Shown one piece after another: positions 30,919 through 41,948 of a stretch of 64,000 nt of DNA. The stretch's first letter is position 1. The number at the start of each line of letters is the position of its first letter. The notes under the pieces were generated by a model. That model saw only the letters and a program-made list of their open reading frames with translations. It was not told the origin of the DNA and made no database searches. The stretch comes from Macrostomum hystrix (taxonomy: Eukaryota > Platyhelminthes > Macrostomidae): positions 1,657,501 through 1,721,500 of the forward strand of contig CATNEN010000015.1 of NCBI GenBank assembly GCA_950097015.1, given 5' to 3'. A program made the translations under genes and the position numbers.

Positions 30919-32614
30919 ACGCGAATCCCATGCTCAGGCGAGTCAGCTGCCGCATTCCTCGGGGCGTTGAGAACACGAAGTACTTCCGGCTGTCCTCGCT
31001 GATTTCAATCTGGTGGAATGCTTTGAAATTGTCGAGCTTGCTGAGGATCGATGAGCCAGCCATGTCGCTTGTCGCCTCCTCGAATGTCGGGATCTGGTGT
31101 CGCTCCCTCAGCACCGCCTTGTTCACGTCGCGCAGATCCTGCGTGATCCGCACACTCTTGCCGTCCTCCTTCGGCACCACGACGATGCGGCTGACCCACG
31201 GCGTGGGGCCCTCGACTGGCTGGATGATGACCAGCTGCTCCTGCTCGTCTAGCTCACGGTCCAGCGCCTCCCGGAGGTGCTCCGGAACGCGGGAGGGCGG
31301 GTGGCAGATTGGTCTGGCGTCGGATTTGATGTTGATCTGCACAGAGACGTCCTTGACCTTGCCGAGGCCTCTGAAGAGCTCGGGAAATTGGCTGACGACT
31401 GCCGTCTCGGTTGCCTCGATCGCATGGACCCGAGGCCCTAGGCCCAGGAGCCGGAGCGAAGTCGAGGCCTCACGTCCCAGGATGTTGGTGCCGCCGCCGG
31501 GGACGACGAAGAAGCGAACCGTCCAACTGTTCTGCCCCGTTGACACCCGCAGGCTGCAGGCTCCCAGAGTGCTGAGCGGCTTTGGCGAGCGGAAGGCGAA
31601 GATCTTCGTGCGAGTTGCCTGCAGCTGTGGGGGTCCCGGCAGTGTCCGCCAGGCCTGCTCGGTGATGATGTTGCAGTCAGCGCCGCTGTCCACCAGCACG
31701 GGCAGCTGCATTGAACCGACGAACACCGACGTCTGGGCTCCGGCTGCCGCGGATCCTGTGGCTGCCACGGTCAGGCAGAACACGCCGTCCTCCGCCGCTG
31801 AGCTGTCACTCTCGGCCTGCAGGACGTGGACGTCTTCCTTCGGCCGGGACAGGCAGGCCCTCGCCAGGTGATTTCGCTTGCCGCAGCGGTTGCACGTCTT
31901 GCCTTCGGCTGCGCTGCACGTGCGGTGGCCGGGGGCTCCGCACCTGATGCACCTGGTCTGCCCGCCGTTCGGCTGCTTGTCTCGCGGCTGCCCTGTCGGC
32001 CGCCGCGCTGCAGGGGCTGCTGCACCGGCCTCCTGACGTCGGAGCCGCTGCACAGACGCATCGTTGGCCTCCATAACGCTCGCTTGGGCCTCCGCCGCTT
32101 CCATGGCCCGGGCCGCCCGCACCGCCTGCTTCAGGTCCACGTTAACGATGGCTAGCAGCTTTCGACGGAGTTGGTCGGAGCTGCAGCAGGCAATCACCTG
32201 ATCACGGATCAGAGACTTTCGCAGGTCTCCGAAGGCGCAGCAGTCGGCGGCGTCCTTGAGGCGCTGGAGCCAGTCATCTGTGGGCGGCTCACCGGGGCGC
32301 TGGGTGCAGAGCCTGAACTGGTAGCCGGTGAACGGCAGATTCTGCTTGCCGTCGAAGTGCTGATTGAGCGCGGCAACGAGTGTGTCGACGTCCTTGCCCG
32401 CCGCCTCGTTGGTGAGGCCGGCCGCGATTGCCTGCAGGTCCTCGCCGGCGGTGTACAGTAGCAGCTTGCGTAGCCGCTTCTTATCGTCGATGCCTGCGGC
32501 GACCGTGAACAGCTGGAACTGGGCGAGCCATTTATTCCATTTTGTTTGGGCTGTGCTAGGGTCCGTGCGCAAGTCCAGTGCGGGTGGGGTTTGAATACTG
32601 ACTTGCGACGCCAT
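30881..32614 (-). pseudogene. gag-protease-RT N-terminal half of the gypsy-like element
   Basis: 577 codons from an ATG at 32,614. Gag (32,600-32,010) is followed by two CCHC knuckles (CIRCGAPGHRTC and CNRCGKRNHLARAC), a protease with VLVDSGADCNII and NILGREAS, then the RT fingers and palm: IVVVPKEDGKSVRITQDLRD, LSKLDNFKAFHQIEI and LSMGFAC. Just after MGFAC the frame is lost by what looks like a short deletion. The remaining RT continues in the frame of the next entry. The start ATG is embedded in TGGCGTCGCAAG, which could be the primer-binding site, so LTR, PBS and gag start appear compressed together. The family resembles the remnant at 7.7-8.5 kb. Confidence 0.85.
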
Positions 32615-32710
32615 TGTAGTGCAGTTGAGTGTGTAAGGAACGTGGCCTTTCGGGCCGTATATTTGAGTTCTTATATAGTCGCAGCCACATAGTGGCTGCC
32701 GACGTGCAGC
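32614..32710 (-). promoter_or_regulatory. Probable LTR end and promoter of the gypsy-like element
   Basis: Reading on the minus strand there is a TATA-like CTATATAA (32,671-32,678) about 60 bp before the gag ATG. The 32-bp LTR-end motif lies between. This would give a very short R-U5 region. The outer LTR boundary was not found. Confidence 0.45.
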
Positions 32711-33223
32711 TCAGTCATGAGCGCATTACGCAACACAAAGTACATGCCAAGAGCAGTGCACGTTGACAATGACGCTGTGCCAGCGTGGGAGGGAGAGGGC
32801 AACGCAGTGTACTACATCGCTGATAGAAGATTTGAAGAAAACGAAGCAGTAACAAAACTGATGCTGAAATTTGCGTTCTGTAAAAAACTTTCTTTACTTC
32901 GAGCTAGATAAAAAGAAAGCGACACAATTATCGAAGTCGAAACAAGGTTTGACAATATATAGGCTGCAGTTTTCAGCGACAGAAGGGAGGAGGAGAGGTC
33001 TCGCTAGCATTGAGCATCACGAGAGCCCAATTATTGAAATCAGCTACGTACGTTTTGCTTATTCAAATCAAATCGCAAAATCTGCCAAGAGACCAATATT
33101 ACTATCGCCATAAATAAACGCAGGCATGGGTGCTGAAAGCAGTGACGCATTCATTTGAGAGTATCGGCCCAGTTCTGTGCTACTAACGCAAGCGCGGGCG
33201 AGAAAAAGCACCAATGCAATATA
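32711..33223. other. No supported gene
   Basis: About 500 bp between the gypsy-like promoter region and the mariner remnant. Part may be the rest of the 5' LTR (U3), but no boundary or second copy is visible in the window. Confidence 0.5.
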
Positions 33224-33894
33224 CTAAAACAGAGTGACGGGCGCTATGAGCTTGAAAGTTTTACGGAAAATGGATGCTTTCCGAATATTTAATGCCTTTA
33301 GAATGAAAGAAACTGCACTTTCGATGTCACCGCCGCCGCCGCACCTTGGAAGCCAGGCCCTGGACTCTTGTCGGGACAGTGGGTCGTAAAGGGCGAACAT
33401 GGACTCATCTTGCGTGATGAATCTGCGCTGGAATTCGTCTCCCAGAGCTGAAATTGCCGCTCTTTGTTGTAAGCAGACTTCGTAACGGCGATTTTTCTGC
33501 TCCTGAGTCAACAGTTTCGGCACCCATCGAGAGACCAGCTTAGACAGACCAAGATGTTCGTGCAGAATTTGGGAGACCGAGCCACGCAACATCTCGGCGG
33601 CATTGGCCAACTCATCAATGGTGATGTGGCCGTTTTCACCGACCAGCTCTTGGATCAGGATGGCAGTGCTGTCGTTAACAGCAGTAGCTGGTCGGCCTGA
33701 GCGCGGCTCGTCCTGCACGCTCGTTTCGCCGTCCTTTTCTTCCGGACCCAGTTCGCGATGGTTGCTCGATAGCAGACATCGTCTCCAAAGCGACTGAGCA
33801 ATCTCTGGTGGATATTGCTCACGGACATGCCTTCGTCAGCAAAGGCAAAAACGATCAGGCGCTGAGAAGTTTTATCGCCATATGCGCTAGCCAT
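33224..33894 (-). pseudogene. mariner-family transposase, 5' portion, frameshifted
   Basis: The ATG at 33,894 opens a helix-turn-helix N-terminus with VFAFADEGMSVSNIHQRLL and IANWVRKK. A one-base frame change in an A-rich run near 33,720-33,735 is followed by the second helix-turn-helix part: VQDEPRSGRPATA, the mariner hallmark, then ILHEHLGLSKLVSRWVPKLL. The first catalytic Asp is in ITQDESMFALYDP. After about 33,330 similarity stops and the remaining two thirds of the catalytic DD34D core are missing. Clearly dead. Confidence 0.8.
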
Positions 33895-33923
33895 TCTCAA
33901 TTCAAAGTGATCTCAATATACCA

Positions 33924-34019
33924 TTAATACCCATGCTTTAAGGGCGTTAATGGAAAATCAGAGGGCGCCGTCAGGCGCCCGAGGATTTTTCATTGACGCC
34001 CGCAAAGCTTGGGTATCAA
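33924..34019. repeat. Long hairpin (~35-bp imperfect arms)
   Basis: AATACCCATGCTTTAAGGGC at 33,926 pairs with the reverse complement near 33,998-34,018 (GCCCGCAAAGCTTGGGTAT). The arms extend inward through ...TGGAAAATC / GATTTTTCA. The loop itself contains the perfect palindrome GGGCGCCGTCAGGCGCCC. It could be a small foldback/MITE or a hairpin-forming transcript. It lies 30 bp upstream of the mariner start. Confidence 0.7.
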
Positions 34020-34073
34020 TTTTATTGTACCATAGACGTTTTTGCCCAAGCTATACTTTCAGAGTCAGATACA

Positions 34074-34152
34074 GGGGTGTGGGGGCAGAGCCCCCACTTC
34101 GGGGTGTGGGGGCAGAGCCCCCACTTCGGGGTGTGGGGGCGAAGCCCCCACC
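34074..34152. repeat. Three tandem 27-bp GC-rich palindromic units
   Basis: Two full units and one partial unit of GGGGTGTGGGGGCAGAGCCC followed by CCACTTC. Each contains an inverted repeat TGGGGGC-N4-GCCCCCA. The third unit has GCGAAGC in place of GCAGAGC, giving a perfect GCGAAGC-type mini-hairpin loop. Confidence 0.85.
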
Positions 34153-34470
34153 CACTACCATAGACTATTTTACTAGAAAGTCAAATCGTACGCTGAGCCT
34201 TGTTTCTCTCTCCTTTTCACCACTCAGCGGACCTTTATTCTATCTACAGTATCTCTCTCTCATTTCTTTCTCTCCCTCTTGGTGTGTGATAAGCTATGCC
34301 ATAGACTAAAACTGCACGAAGTCTGAACAAGTTGATGAGGGAAAGGAAAACTAAGGCTAGCTCAGAAATTTCTTTCCTTCAAATCTCCACTGAGCCATGA
34401 TCAACTACGACGGAATAGTGGAAGGCGAGATTGTAGGCTCTTTGTACAATACTCTTTGTCTCACACGTCT
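34153..34470. other. No gene seen
   Basis: Pyrimidine-rich sequence with TCTC runs and two CCATAGACTA motifs. Nothing recognisable before the PIF/Harbinger terminal repeat. Confidence 0.5.
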
Positions 34471-35652
34471 GGGGCCGATTTCATGAAACACTGCTAAGTT
34501 AGCAGTTAGCAGCTGCTAACTTAGCAGTTGCTATTTAGCAGTTGTGGTAAGAATATTTCACGCTGAGCTGTAAGGCGGCTTTCACAAAGCTCTGTGGAGG
34601 GTGAAGAGAGTGGAGAGACCACTGTTACCAGTGAAGTGTCTATGGCATGAACCCCCGATTTAGCAGCAGAAAAATTTTTCGGTTTCATGAAAGTAGCAGT
34701 CTGCTAAAGAAGTTAGGAATTCGCGGTTAAATTTGAGCATCCCTCGGAACAGGCTAAGATGGACTTTCTTGATGACTTTAACCTCGTTGACTACCAACTT
34801 AACCAACGAAGACCACGAGAATTTAGAGACAGAGTAAATTTAGACGCGGACCTTGATTTCCGCCAGCGCTTTCGAATGAATGCGGAAACTGTCGAGTTGC
34901 TACTGGAACGGGTTGGTCCTCAATTGGAACACGATACCAACCGAAGCTGCGCCTTGAGTTCGCGTGAGCAGACTTTGACTGCCCTGCGGTTTTTTGCGAC
35001 CAGCAGCTTCTACCACGTGATCCGAGACGCCCACGGACCGTCGGAGTCAACAGTGTGTCGAGTTGTGAGACGCGTGGCCAATGCAATTAACGCGGAGCTG
35101 TTCCATGAGACGGTTAGGTGGCCTGACCCCCATGGTCTTGCACAACGATTCTACGACATTGCTGGTATGCCGTCTGTGTGCGGAGCCGTTGATGGTACTT
35201 TGTACTTCTTCTGGTCCACGGACGCCATATGCGTAGGCGAACAAATTTGGTGGAGACAAGCAGAGGCAGGCAAAAATCGTTCTGTCTCTTTCTAGTTTTA
35301 TGTGAGCTCCCTTACTCTACCGCTTTTAAGTTTGTCTATGGCACTAACCGGCTGCTAAGGTTTCTGTCCAACTTAGCAGTTCGTCGTGAAATCGATTTTC
35401 CGCAAAAGCTAAATAGCAGTTGCTTCTTAGCAGCTGCTAACTGCTGACCTGCCAGTGGTTCCATGACTCCGCACAAGTGGTCTTGGCCATAGACAAATAT
35501 TGCTCGCTGTTGATCCCTCGCCTACCATTATGTACTCTAGTAAGCTCAGTACTCTGACACATTGACACATAGACATAGATCTGCTTCGTGAAACCAAACC
35601 GCCTTTAGCAGCTGCTAAATAACCGTTAGCAGTGTTTCATGAAATTGGCCCC
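34471..35652 (+). mobile_element. PIF/Harbinger deletion derivative (1.18 kb)
   Basis: Terminal inverted repeats of about 27 bp: the left end reads GGGGCCGATTTCATGAAACA, and the right end in reverse complement has one difference. Inside each end are several GCAGCTGCTAA/TTAGCAG motifs in direct and inverted arrangement, typical sub-terminal repeats. It carries a shortened transposase ORF. The expected 3-bp target duplication is not seen (TCT left, TGA right). Confidence 0.75.
34759..35295 (+). pseudogene. PIF/Harbinger (HARBI1-like) transposase N-terminal part
   Basis: 178 aa from an ATG. The N-terminal helical region (FRQRFRMNAETVELLLERVG), the HTH-like segment (LSSREQTLTALRFFATSSFY, then SESTVCRVVRRV) and the first catalytic Asp in VCGAVDGT are all in typical HARBI1 order. 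After GAVDGT the usual continuation is missing and the frame stops. Normal proteins are about 350-400 aa, so at least half of the DDE domain is deleted. The element would need a partner's transposase. Confidence 0.75.
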
Positions 35653-36717
35653 TGACGTTGTTTCTGCGCTGCCTTCTTCTCTTCTGCTCTTCTGCTTCTT
35701 CTGCTTCTCTTCTCTTCTCTTCTCTTCTGCTTTCTCTTCTGCTCAGACTTGTGCTGCCTACTGCTTTTTCATTTTCGCTCTTTATAATCTATGACTAAAC
35801 CCTCACAGCTTTGCAAAAAGGGTACAATTAATGATTAGTACCTAGCAAAAGCTTTAAAATTAACCACCCGATATTTTGCTGACCCATTCTAAAGACCAGA
35901 TGCGACATCCCACTTGGTATCCCGATTCGATGCTCTTAAAAAATCGTATTGCTAATTTCGTTGGTTCTTTAGTAAATGATCGATAACTTTTTTCTGTCCA
36001 CCCGACTAATTTAAAACTTTAGCGCTGAATTTATCACATATTAATTTATGATTGCGTCTTTTTCCATCAAAATCTGTCGAACACATGCAGAGATATTAGG
36101 GGTGTCTAAGAACTTTTTGGACGCACTAAGGTATTAGAACATTAACGTGCACCATCTTGTTTAGAAGGCAAGCTTTTTAGAGAAAGAATCACGAAAATCT
36201 GACAATTCGCGTTCGCTAGAACAATGACAAGCAAGAACACTTGACATTTATCTATATACTCGTAGTTTTAAATTTTATTATAACTGACGACTAGCAATTT
36301 TACGCCCCGCTCCAGGGGCTTTCTATACAAAATTATCATTTTCTATAATATAAAATGACACTGGCACGAAAAGAAAATGTTTTCATTATGCCGATAAAAT
36401 TATTTCAACCATTCATGTTAATGAAAAAAACGAATTATTATTGTAATTCACCCGAGAGGTGAGAATTTCAATAAATAAAATTGAGGAGCACAACTCCTCT
36501 CCACCCAGTCAGCGCTCATTTTTTACATTATACTCAAAAAGGTAACTGTAAATTCAGCCACTGCTAATCAATACTTCTATATTTCAAATAACTTCGTCGC
36601 AAACATTTTACTGACTCACTGACTATCTCGCTAAAAATAAATCTACACATTGCAAAAACCGTGTATATATATCTAACAACTTCTTAAAATTCGTGTTCGC
36701 GAAACCATTGCGGAAAA
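35653..36717. other. Intergenic; microsatellite and upstream region of the M1 homologue
   Basis: A pyrimidine microsatellite (TCTTC/TCTCT) occupies about 35,668-35,750. The rest is AT-rich with no supported gene. The last 60 bp before the M1 ORF may be its 5' UTR. Confidence 0.55.
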
Positions 36718-39661
36718 ATGGGCGGCTACGCAGTTTACAAGGGGTCCGAGAACAGCGTCAACATCGGAGCAAGTGGCGGCTCGGGCAAGAGAGGCCTCTT
36801 CCAGACGGTGCCGATTCTCGTCCTGCTCGCGCTCGTCTTCGCGGACTCCGTGGTGGCGGTGACAACGGTAAGCAGTCCGCCGCCGGCGACTCCGGAAGCC
36901 TCGACGGCGCCGCCGCTCGTAAAAGACGCCCGACTGCGGGCTGGCGTCAAGCCCGTGCACTACAGCGTCACCCTGGCGCCCTACATCTACGGGACGAACG
37001 CATCGGCCTTCTACTTCACCGGCTCCGTCAGGGTGAGGCTCAGTGTCAAAGAGAGCACCCGCAACCTCAAGCTGCACGCAGACAGGATCTCGCTGACGGT
37101 CCAGGATATAAAGATCTACGATAACAGCTCCAAGAAAGACTTCACCGTCACGAGCGCTGTGTACGACGACAAGAGTCAGTGGTACAGCATCGACACGAGC
37201 GAGCCGCTGCCTGCGAACAGCTCAAGCATCGTCCTGCAGATCGACAAGTTCCGAGGTCCACTTGGGCCTGATCTGGGAGGTCTCTATCTGAGCTCCTACA
37301 CTGAGAACGGAGTTACAAAGTACCTGGCTATTTCTTATCTGTTGCCGACGTACGCCAGGAAGACGTTCCCGTGTTTCGATGAGCCTGGATTCAAGGCAAA
37401 GTTTGACATCAGCCTAGTGAGACTTGCGACTTTTAAGTCCATCAGCAACATGCCTTCAAAGCAGGAAAGCAAATTGAATGCCAAGCAGTGGTTTAGCGAG
37501 ATGGCCGACTCAGATCTTGTAGTAAAGGAGGACTTTGAGACTACTCCCATCATGTCTACTTACCTTCTGGCGTTCATTGTGTCTCAATTCGACTATGTAG
37601 ACAGCAAAGACGACAAGGGTCGCGTCTATCGCAACTGGGTTCGACCAGAGTTCAAAAGTACCACAAACTACTCGCTTGAGGCCGTCAAGAACATCACCCA
37701 GCACTTTGAGTCCTACTTCAACGTGTCATACCCGCTGACTAAATTGGATCAGGCTGCAGTTCCCGTATTCGACGCATCTGTGAGTGACAGCTGGGGAGTG
37801 CTGATGTATCAAGAGGGGTTTTTAGTATATGAAAAAACAAAAGCCACCAGCGCTACTTTCCAACTAATGACCATGGCTGTGAGCAACGTGCTCGCCCACA
37901 TGTGGTTCGGAAATCTGGTCACTCCGGACTGGTGGGACGATCTGTCAGTCAATGAGGCATTCGCCAGTTTCATGCAAGACATCGGAATGAGCTATCTGCA
38001 TCCCGACTGGGAAATCGATGCTCAATTCGTGTCAAATCAGCAGCTTGACGCCTTCCATGCCGATTCAAAAGTAATGAGCCACCCAATTTATCTTCCGGTT
38101 TATAGTCCGAGTCAGATCTCTGAGATCTTCAGCACCACCACCTTCAAAAAGGGCGCCGCCGTTCTCCGCATGCTTCATGGAGTCGTGGGTGACAAAGTGT
38201 TCCGACAAGGAGTCGGAAAATACCTGTCGGACAACAGTTACGGCAACGCATTCCACACTGCTCTCTATGACAGTCTGGCTCGACAGTACAAAGAAACGCG
38301 GGGCACACCGCTCGACGTGGGTCAAGTGATGGACCGCTGGATCAAGCAGATGGGATATCCCGTGCTTAACTGCTCCAGGAGTGCAGGCAAGCTCACGCTG
38401 ACCCAGAACCACTTCCTCAGCGACCCCAGCCAGAAGCCTAGCTACAAGAGTGACTACAATTACACGTGGATCATCCCAGTCACCTTGGGAACCAAGGAGA
38501 ATCTCACCTCGGGAATTCCGGAGGATTTGTCACGATTCGTGCAATGGATGGCCAACTAGAGCCAGACGTTCGACTTGCACGCCGGCTCGAGTTGGTACCT
38601 GCTCAATCTGCGCTCGCTCGGCTTCTACAGAGTGAACTACGAGCCAGCGAACTGGGAAGCTCTGATCCGACAGCTGCTGTCGGACCACAGCGTGTTCACT
38701 CCGCAGGACAGAGCCCGTCTCCTCGATGACAGCTTCTCTCTGGCCAGCGCAGGCTACCTGGACTACAGCGTTCCGCTCAACATGACTAAGTACTTGAAGA
38801 GAGAGACCCACTTGGCTCCGTGGCAGTCGGCCCTGTCGAAGATGAGATACCTGCACTCGATGCTCCACCGGCAGTCTCCGGAGTACGGTCCTCTGAGTGC
38901 CTACATGCGTGACCTGCTCGAAGGATCCTTCAACGAAGTCGGACTCGAGAACAAGGACAACGAGACGCACCTGACCCGACTGAAGCGAGAGCTCATCGTC
39001 TCATCGGCCTGCCTGTACGGTGTGCGAGGTTGCAAGGAGGCTGCAACGCAAAAGTTCAGCGAGTTCGTGAACTCAAATGACGTTAAATTTTACCACCATC
39101 GTCAGTCCGGACATCAGACGCCAGGTTCTCTGTGAAGGACTGGTCAACTCTTCTGTGGTCGTGTGGGACCGACTGTTTGAGTACAGCAAGACTGAATCAC
39201 ATCCGGGAATTAAGAAAGACATCATCCACAGCCTGGTCTGCACCAGCGAACAGTGGATTCTTAACCGCTACCTGAACTATGCTCTCGACGAATCCAGAGT
39301 CAGGAGGCAGGACTCCTTATTGGTGTGGCTTGCCGTTTCTGAGAACCCAAACCGTCAACATATCGTGTGGGACTATCTGCAGGGGAACTGGGAGAGAAAT
39401 CATAAGAATATCTCTGACTCCTTGTTTCCTGTTTCGAATGTCATCAACTCACTGGCCGACTTCAACAGCGAGCAGAAGCTTCTGGAGATGACGAAGTTCA
39501 AGGCGCAGCACAAGGACAACCTGGGCGCTGCGACGCAGGCCATTGACATAGCCCTGGAGAACGTGCACATTAACGTCAAGTGGATGAAGAGCTACCTTCC
39601 GGCTGTTCGCAGCTGGCTGGCCGATAATGTGAAACAGTTTGAAAAGCGGCGCGCGGTGTGA
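36718..39661 (+). pseudogene. M1-family aminopeptidase homologue, catalytically dead, intronless
   Basis: An APN-like type-II membrane protein: cytoplasmic residues 1-26, a signal-anchor helix (VPILVLLALVFADSVVAV), a Thr/Pro stalk, then the M1 domains. The fold is clear (YLLPTYARKTFPCFDEPGFK, WFGNLVTPDWWDDL, NEAFASF and an ERAP1_C-type C-terminal domain). The exopeptidase GAMEN motif is replaced by S354-V-S-D-S358. The zinc site HExxH reads N390-V-L-A-H394, so the first His ligand and the catalytic Glu are lost; the third ligand E413 is kept. There is an in-frame TAG at 38,557-38,559 (residue 614), then open frame again from 38,560, and a one-base frame change near 39,085-39,100. The C-terminal part then runs to TGA at 39,661. 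No introns in 2.9 kb suggests a retrocopy. Either a pseudogene, or a non-enzymatic homologue with two sequence errors. Confidence 0.85.
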
Positions 39662-40631
39662 ACTTTGTGTGCGCGAACTGCGAGAAGAGTCCTGCTGACC
39701 AGTAATTATGAGTAGCAAATATCCTGAAAACCGTTAAGGAGCTGGGACAGAAAAAAATAGGTTTTAATTGTAATCCTGATTAACTTTGCGTAGTTGAACC
39801 GTAGTCTGTACTGGGCTTCAGGTGCTCTATACTGAAAGTGTGCAATTAACTTATCGTTGGGACTGCAAGGTCAATGTAGTTTTGTTGCCTCCAGGTAGTT
39901 TTGCTGCCTCAAATTTCTGTTTTACTTCACGGTTTCTTGTTAAATTTATTGGAATGTTTGATCACTTATTTATATATTAAACATTTTCTTTAACTTCAAT
40001 GTCGAGATATTCAGCGTTTCTTGTCGAAGACCCTGGTGACAAGGACAGCTAAAATTGCTCTGTTGAAAACTCTATGGCGGATTGGTATTGGTTAAATAAA
40101 AAACTATATTATCAATACGATCACTAATGATACCAGGCATGGTTTCTTGATGAAATTTTGCCTGTACCTATACCTTTGCTCGTATATTGGTGGTTTTCGC
40201 CACCCATCAGAAGCCCCTACAAGAATCGTTCGAAAGGCGATGAGAACACGGTGCTTCTTATTGAACGGACACGGTTTTTCAGTTTAACTGTGCTGGCTTC
40301 AAGGATCGTAGCTTTATAATATAATCCCGCTTGAATGAGATCTGTTGCTATTGGCTGGCAAATTATGCTTTTTACACCAGCTGAATTCAGATCATTTGCT
40401 CAACTCTCTATTCAAATGTCTTGCACTGTTTTATTCAACTGTCCTACGATGCGCTCACTGTAATGACACTCTAATTTTAATCATTTTTCGCGTTCGGTGT
40501 CCATTCGAATTACTTCCCTTCGATTTTTTGAACTCCTTGTTCCACCTTCGTTAGTCGCTGAGTCGCTCTCTAGCTGGGATTTCTTGTTGCCAGTTTACTC
40601 GGGGCTCTCAGTTCCTCTTTTCTTCTCCGTC
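39662..40631. other. Downstream region of the M1 homologue
   Basis: AT-rich, no gene. AATAAA at about 40,095 could be a polyadenylation signal. The last ~130 bp lead into the BEL/Pao gag. Confidence 0.5.
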
Positions 40632-41948
40632 ATGGCTTTCTCAAAGGATGAGCTGGCAGCTTCGATCCGCAAACGGGCAGGTATTCGGTCCAGCATCACT
40701 AAAATGGTTGGTAAGGCGGAGCTGGTGTTGGACAAAGGTGTGCAACGTGAAGTCGAGCGTGCGGAGGCGGCTGCATACCTTGACACTCTCCATTCAAGGC
40801 TCAGTGTTATGCAAGAGCTGGATGACGCCATAGAGGAATAGATTTCAGATGGCCAGTTAGAGTCGGAACGTGACGATAGGGAGCGTTACGAGATTCGGTG
40901 TCTCACGTGCATCAAGATGTTGGAGTCTGCTCTTTCTCAATCTTCTAGGCCGTTAGTTGGTTCGCCTCCCACTTAATCTTCGCTGCAACCTCAAGTCAAG
41001 TTGCCTAAGCTTCGGGTTCCGACCTTTGATGGGGAAATTTCGACTTGGCAGTCCTTCTGGGACCAGTTCGACTCGTCAACACATTCAAATTCTTCTCTGT
41101 CTGATATAGATAAGTTCAATTATCTTATCGCCTCTCTCTCTGAGTCGGCGAAGTCCTGCATCAGGGGTCTCGCGGTCACGGCTGGCAACTATGCTACTGC
41201 GGTTGATATCCTAAAGGAACGTTTTGGCAAGGCGGATGTGATAATCCAAGAGTTAATGCATAAGTTCTCAGAGCTCCACCTATCGGAACCGTCTTTTCGC
41301 GGTCTTCAACAATTTTACGATGACATTTCGGCAACCATGCGCAGTGTCGATACGCAGGGTGTCTCTGCTAAGTCGTACGAGTCACTTTTAGTTCCATCGC
41401 TGATGAGCAAGTGTCCATCAGCCTTCCGATTAGAGCTTTTAAGAGCCGCACAGACTCGGGGAGTGTCTATCAAGTCGCTAGAAAGTTTTCTGAACTCGTT
41501 AAAAATGAAATTTCGGTGCGTGAAAGTGCTATTCAGCATCCGAAATCAAAAGGAGTCGTCTAAGGCTTCGCGACCAGTGGAATCCAACAAGGCTTCTCAT
41601 CGTCATTCGTCTGTCTCAACTCTCGTGACACTTTCGCCGAAAGCGTCAAAAAAGACATCGAAGGTCTTCTGCACCGATTGCAAGGGATCGCACTCATCTG
41701 AGTCCTGCTATAAGGTCGCTTCTCTAGATCAGCGACGAGCCTTTCTGGCATCCGACACTCGCAGCTTTAGGTCACTTTATCCACTCACTGCAAAGACCCA
41801 AGGCTGTGTCGTGGCTGCTCAGGCAAGCATCATGTTAGCATCTGTCCGCAACATTCTCAAGCTGGACAACCGGCGGAGAAGTCAAGGTCATCAAAGGGCA
41901 GGCATCACCTCCCAACCAGTGCCTAACGACAGCATCGGAACCGTGTGA
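40632..41948 (+). pseudogene. BEL/Pao retrotransposon gag remnant
   Basis: One frame from the ATG at 40,632, interrupted by TAG at 40,839-40,841 and by TAA near 40,974, then open to 41,948. The central part has the BEL/Pao gag hallmark (DUF1759-like): KLPKLRVPTFDGEISTWQSF, DKFNYLIASLSE, GLAVTAGNYATAVDILKERF. A short cysteine/histidine module, FCTDCKGSHSSESCYK, follows as in these gags. The protease, RT, RNase H and integrase that should follow were not found. LTRs were not identified beside it. Confidence 0.8.

Larger units (their letters stand above)
29854..32614 (-). mobile_element. Deleted gypsy-like retrotransposon (integrase missing)
   Basis: Minus-strand element with gag, zinc knuckles, protease, RT and RNase H, but no integrase. 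A 32-bp motif beginning TTGTAGTGC and ending GGAACGTGG occurs just outside the gag start (32,614-32,645) and again at the far end (29,888-29,919), with three differences. These are best read as the inner end of the 5' LTR and the last remnant of the 3' LTR, with integrase and most of the 3' LTR deleted between. The coding region is split by a frame change at about 30,900. Confidence 0.75.

Noticed and set aside
30930-31871. 313-codon plus-strand frame opposite the gypsy-like gag-RT
   Set aside because: Shadow frame; the minus strand carries clear zinc-knuckle, protease and RT motifs.
34823-35447. Other frames within the Harbinger element
   Set aside because: They overlap the better supported transposase frame and lack family motifs.
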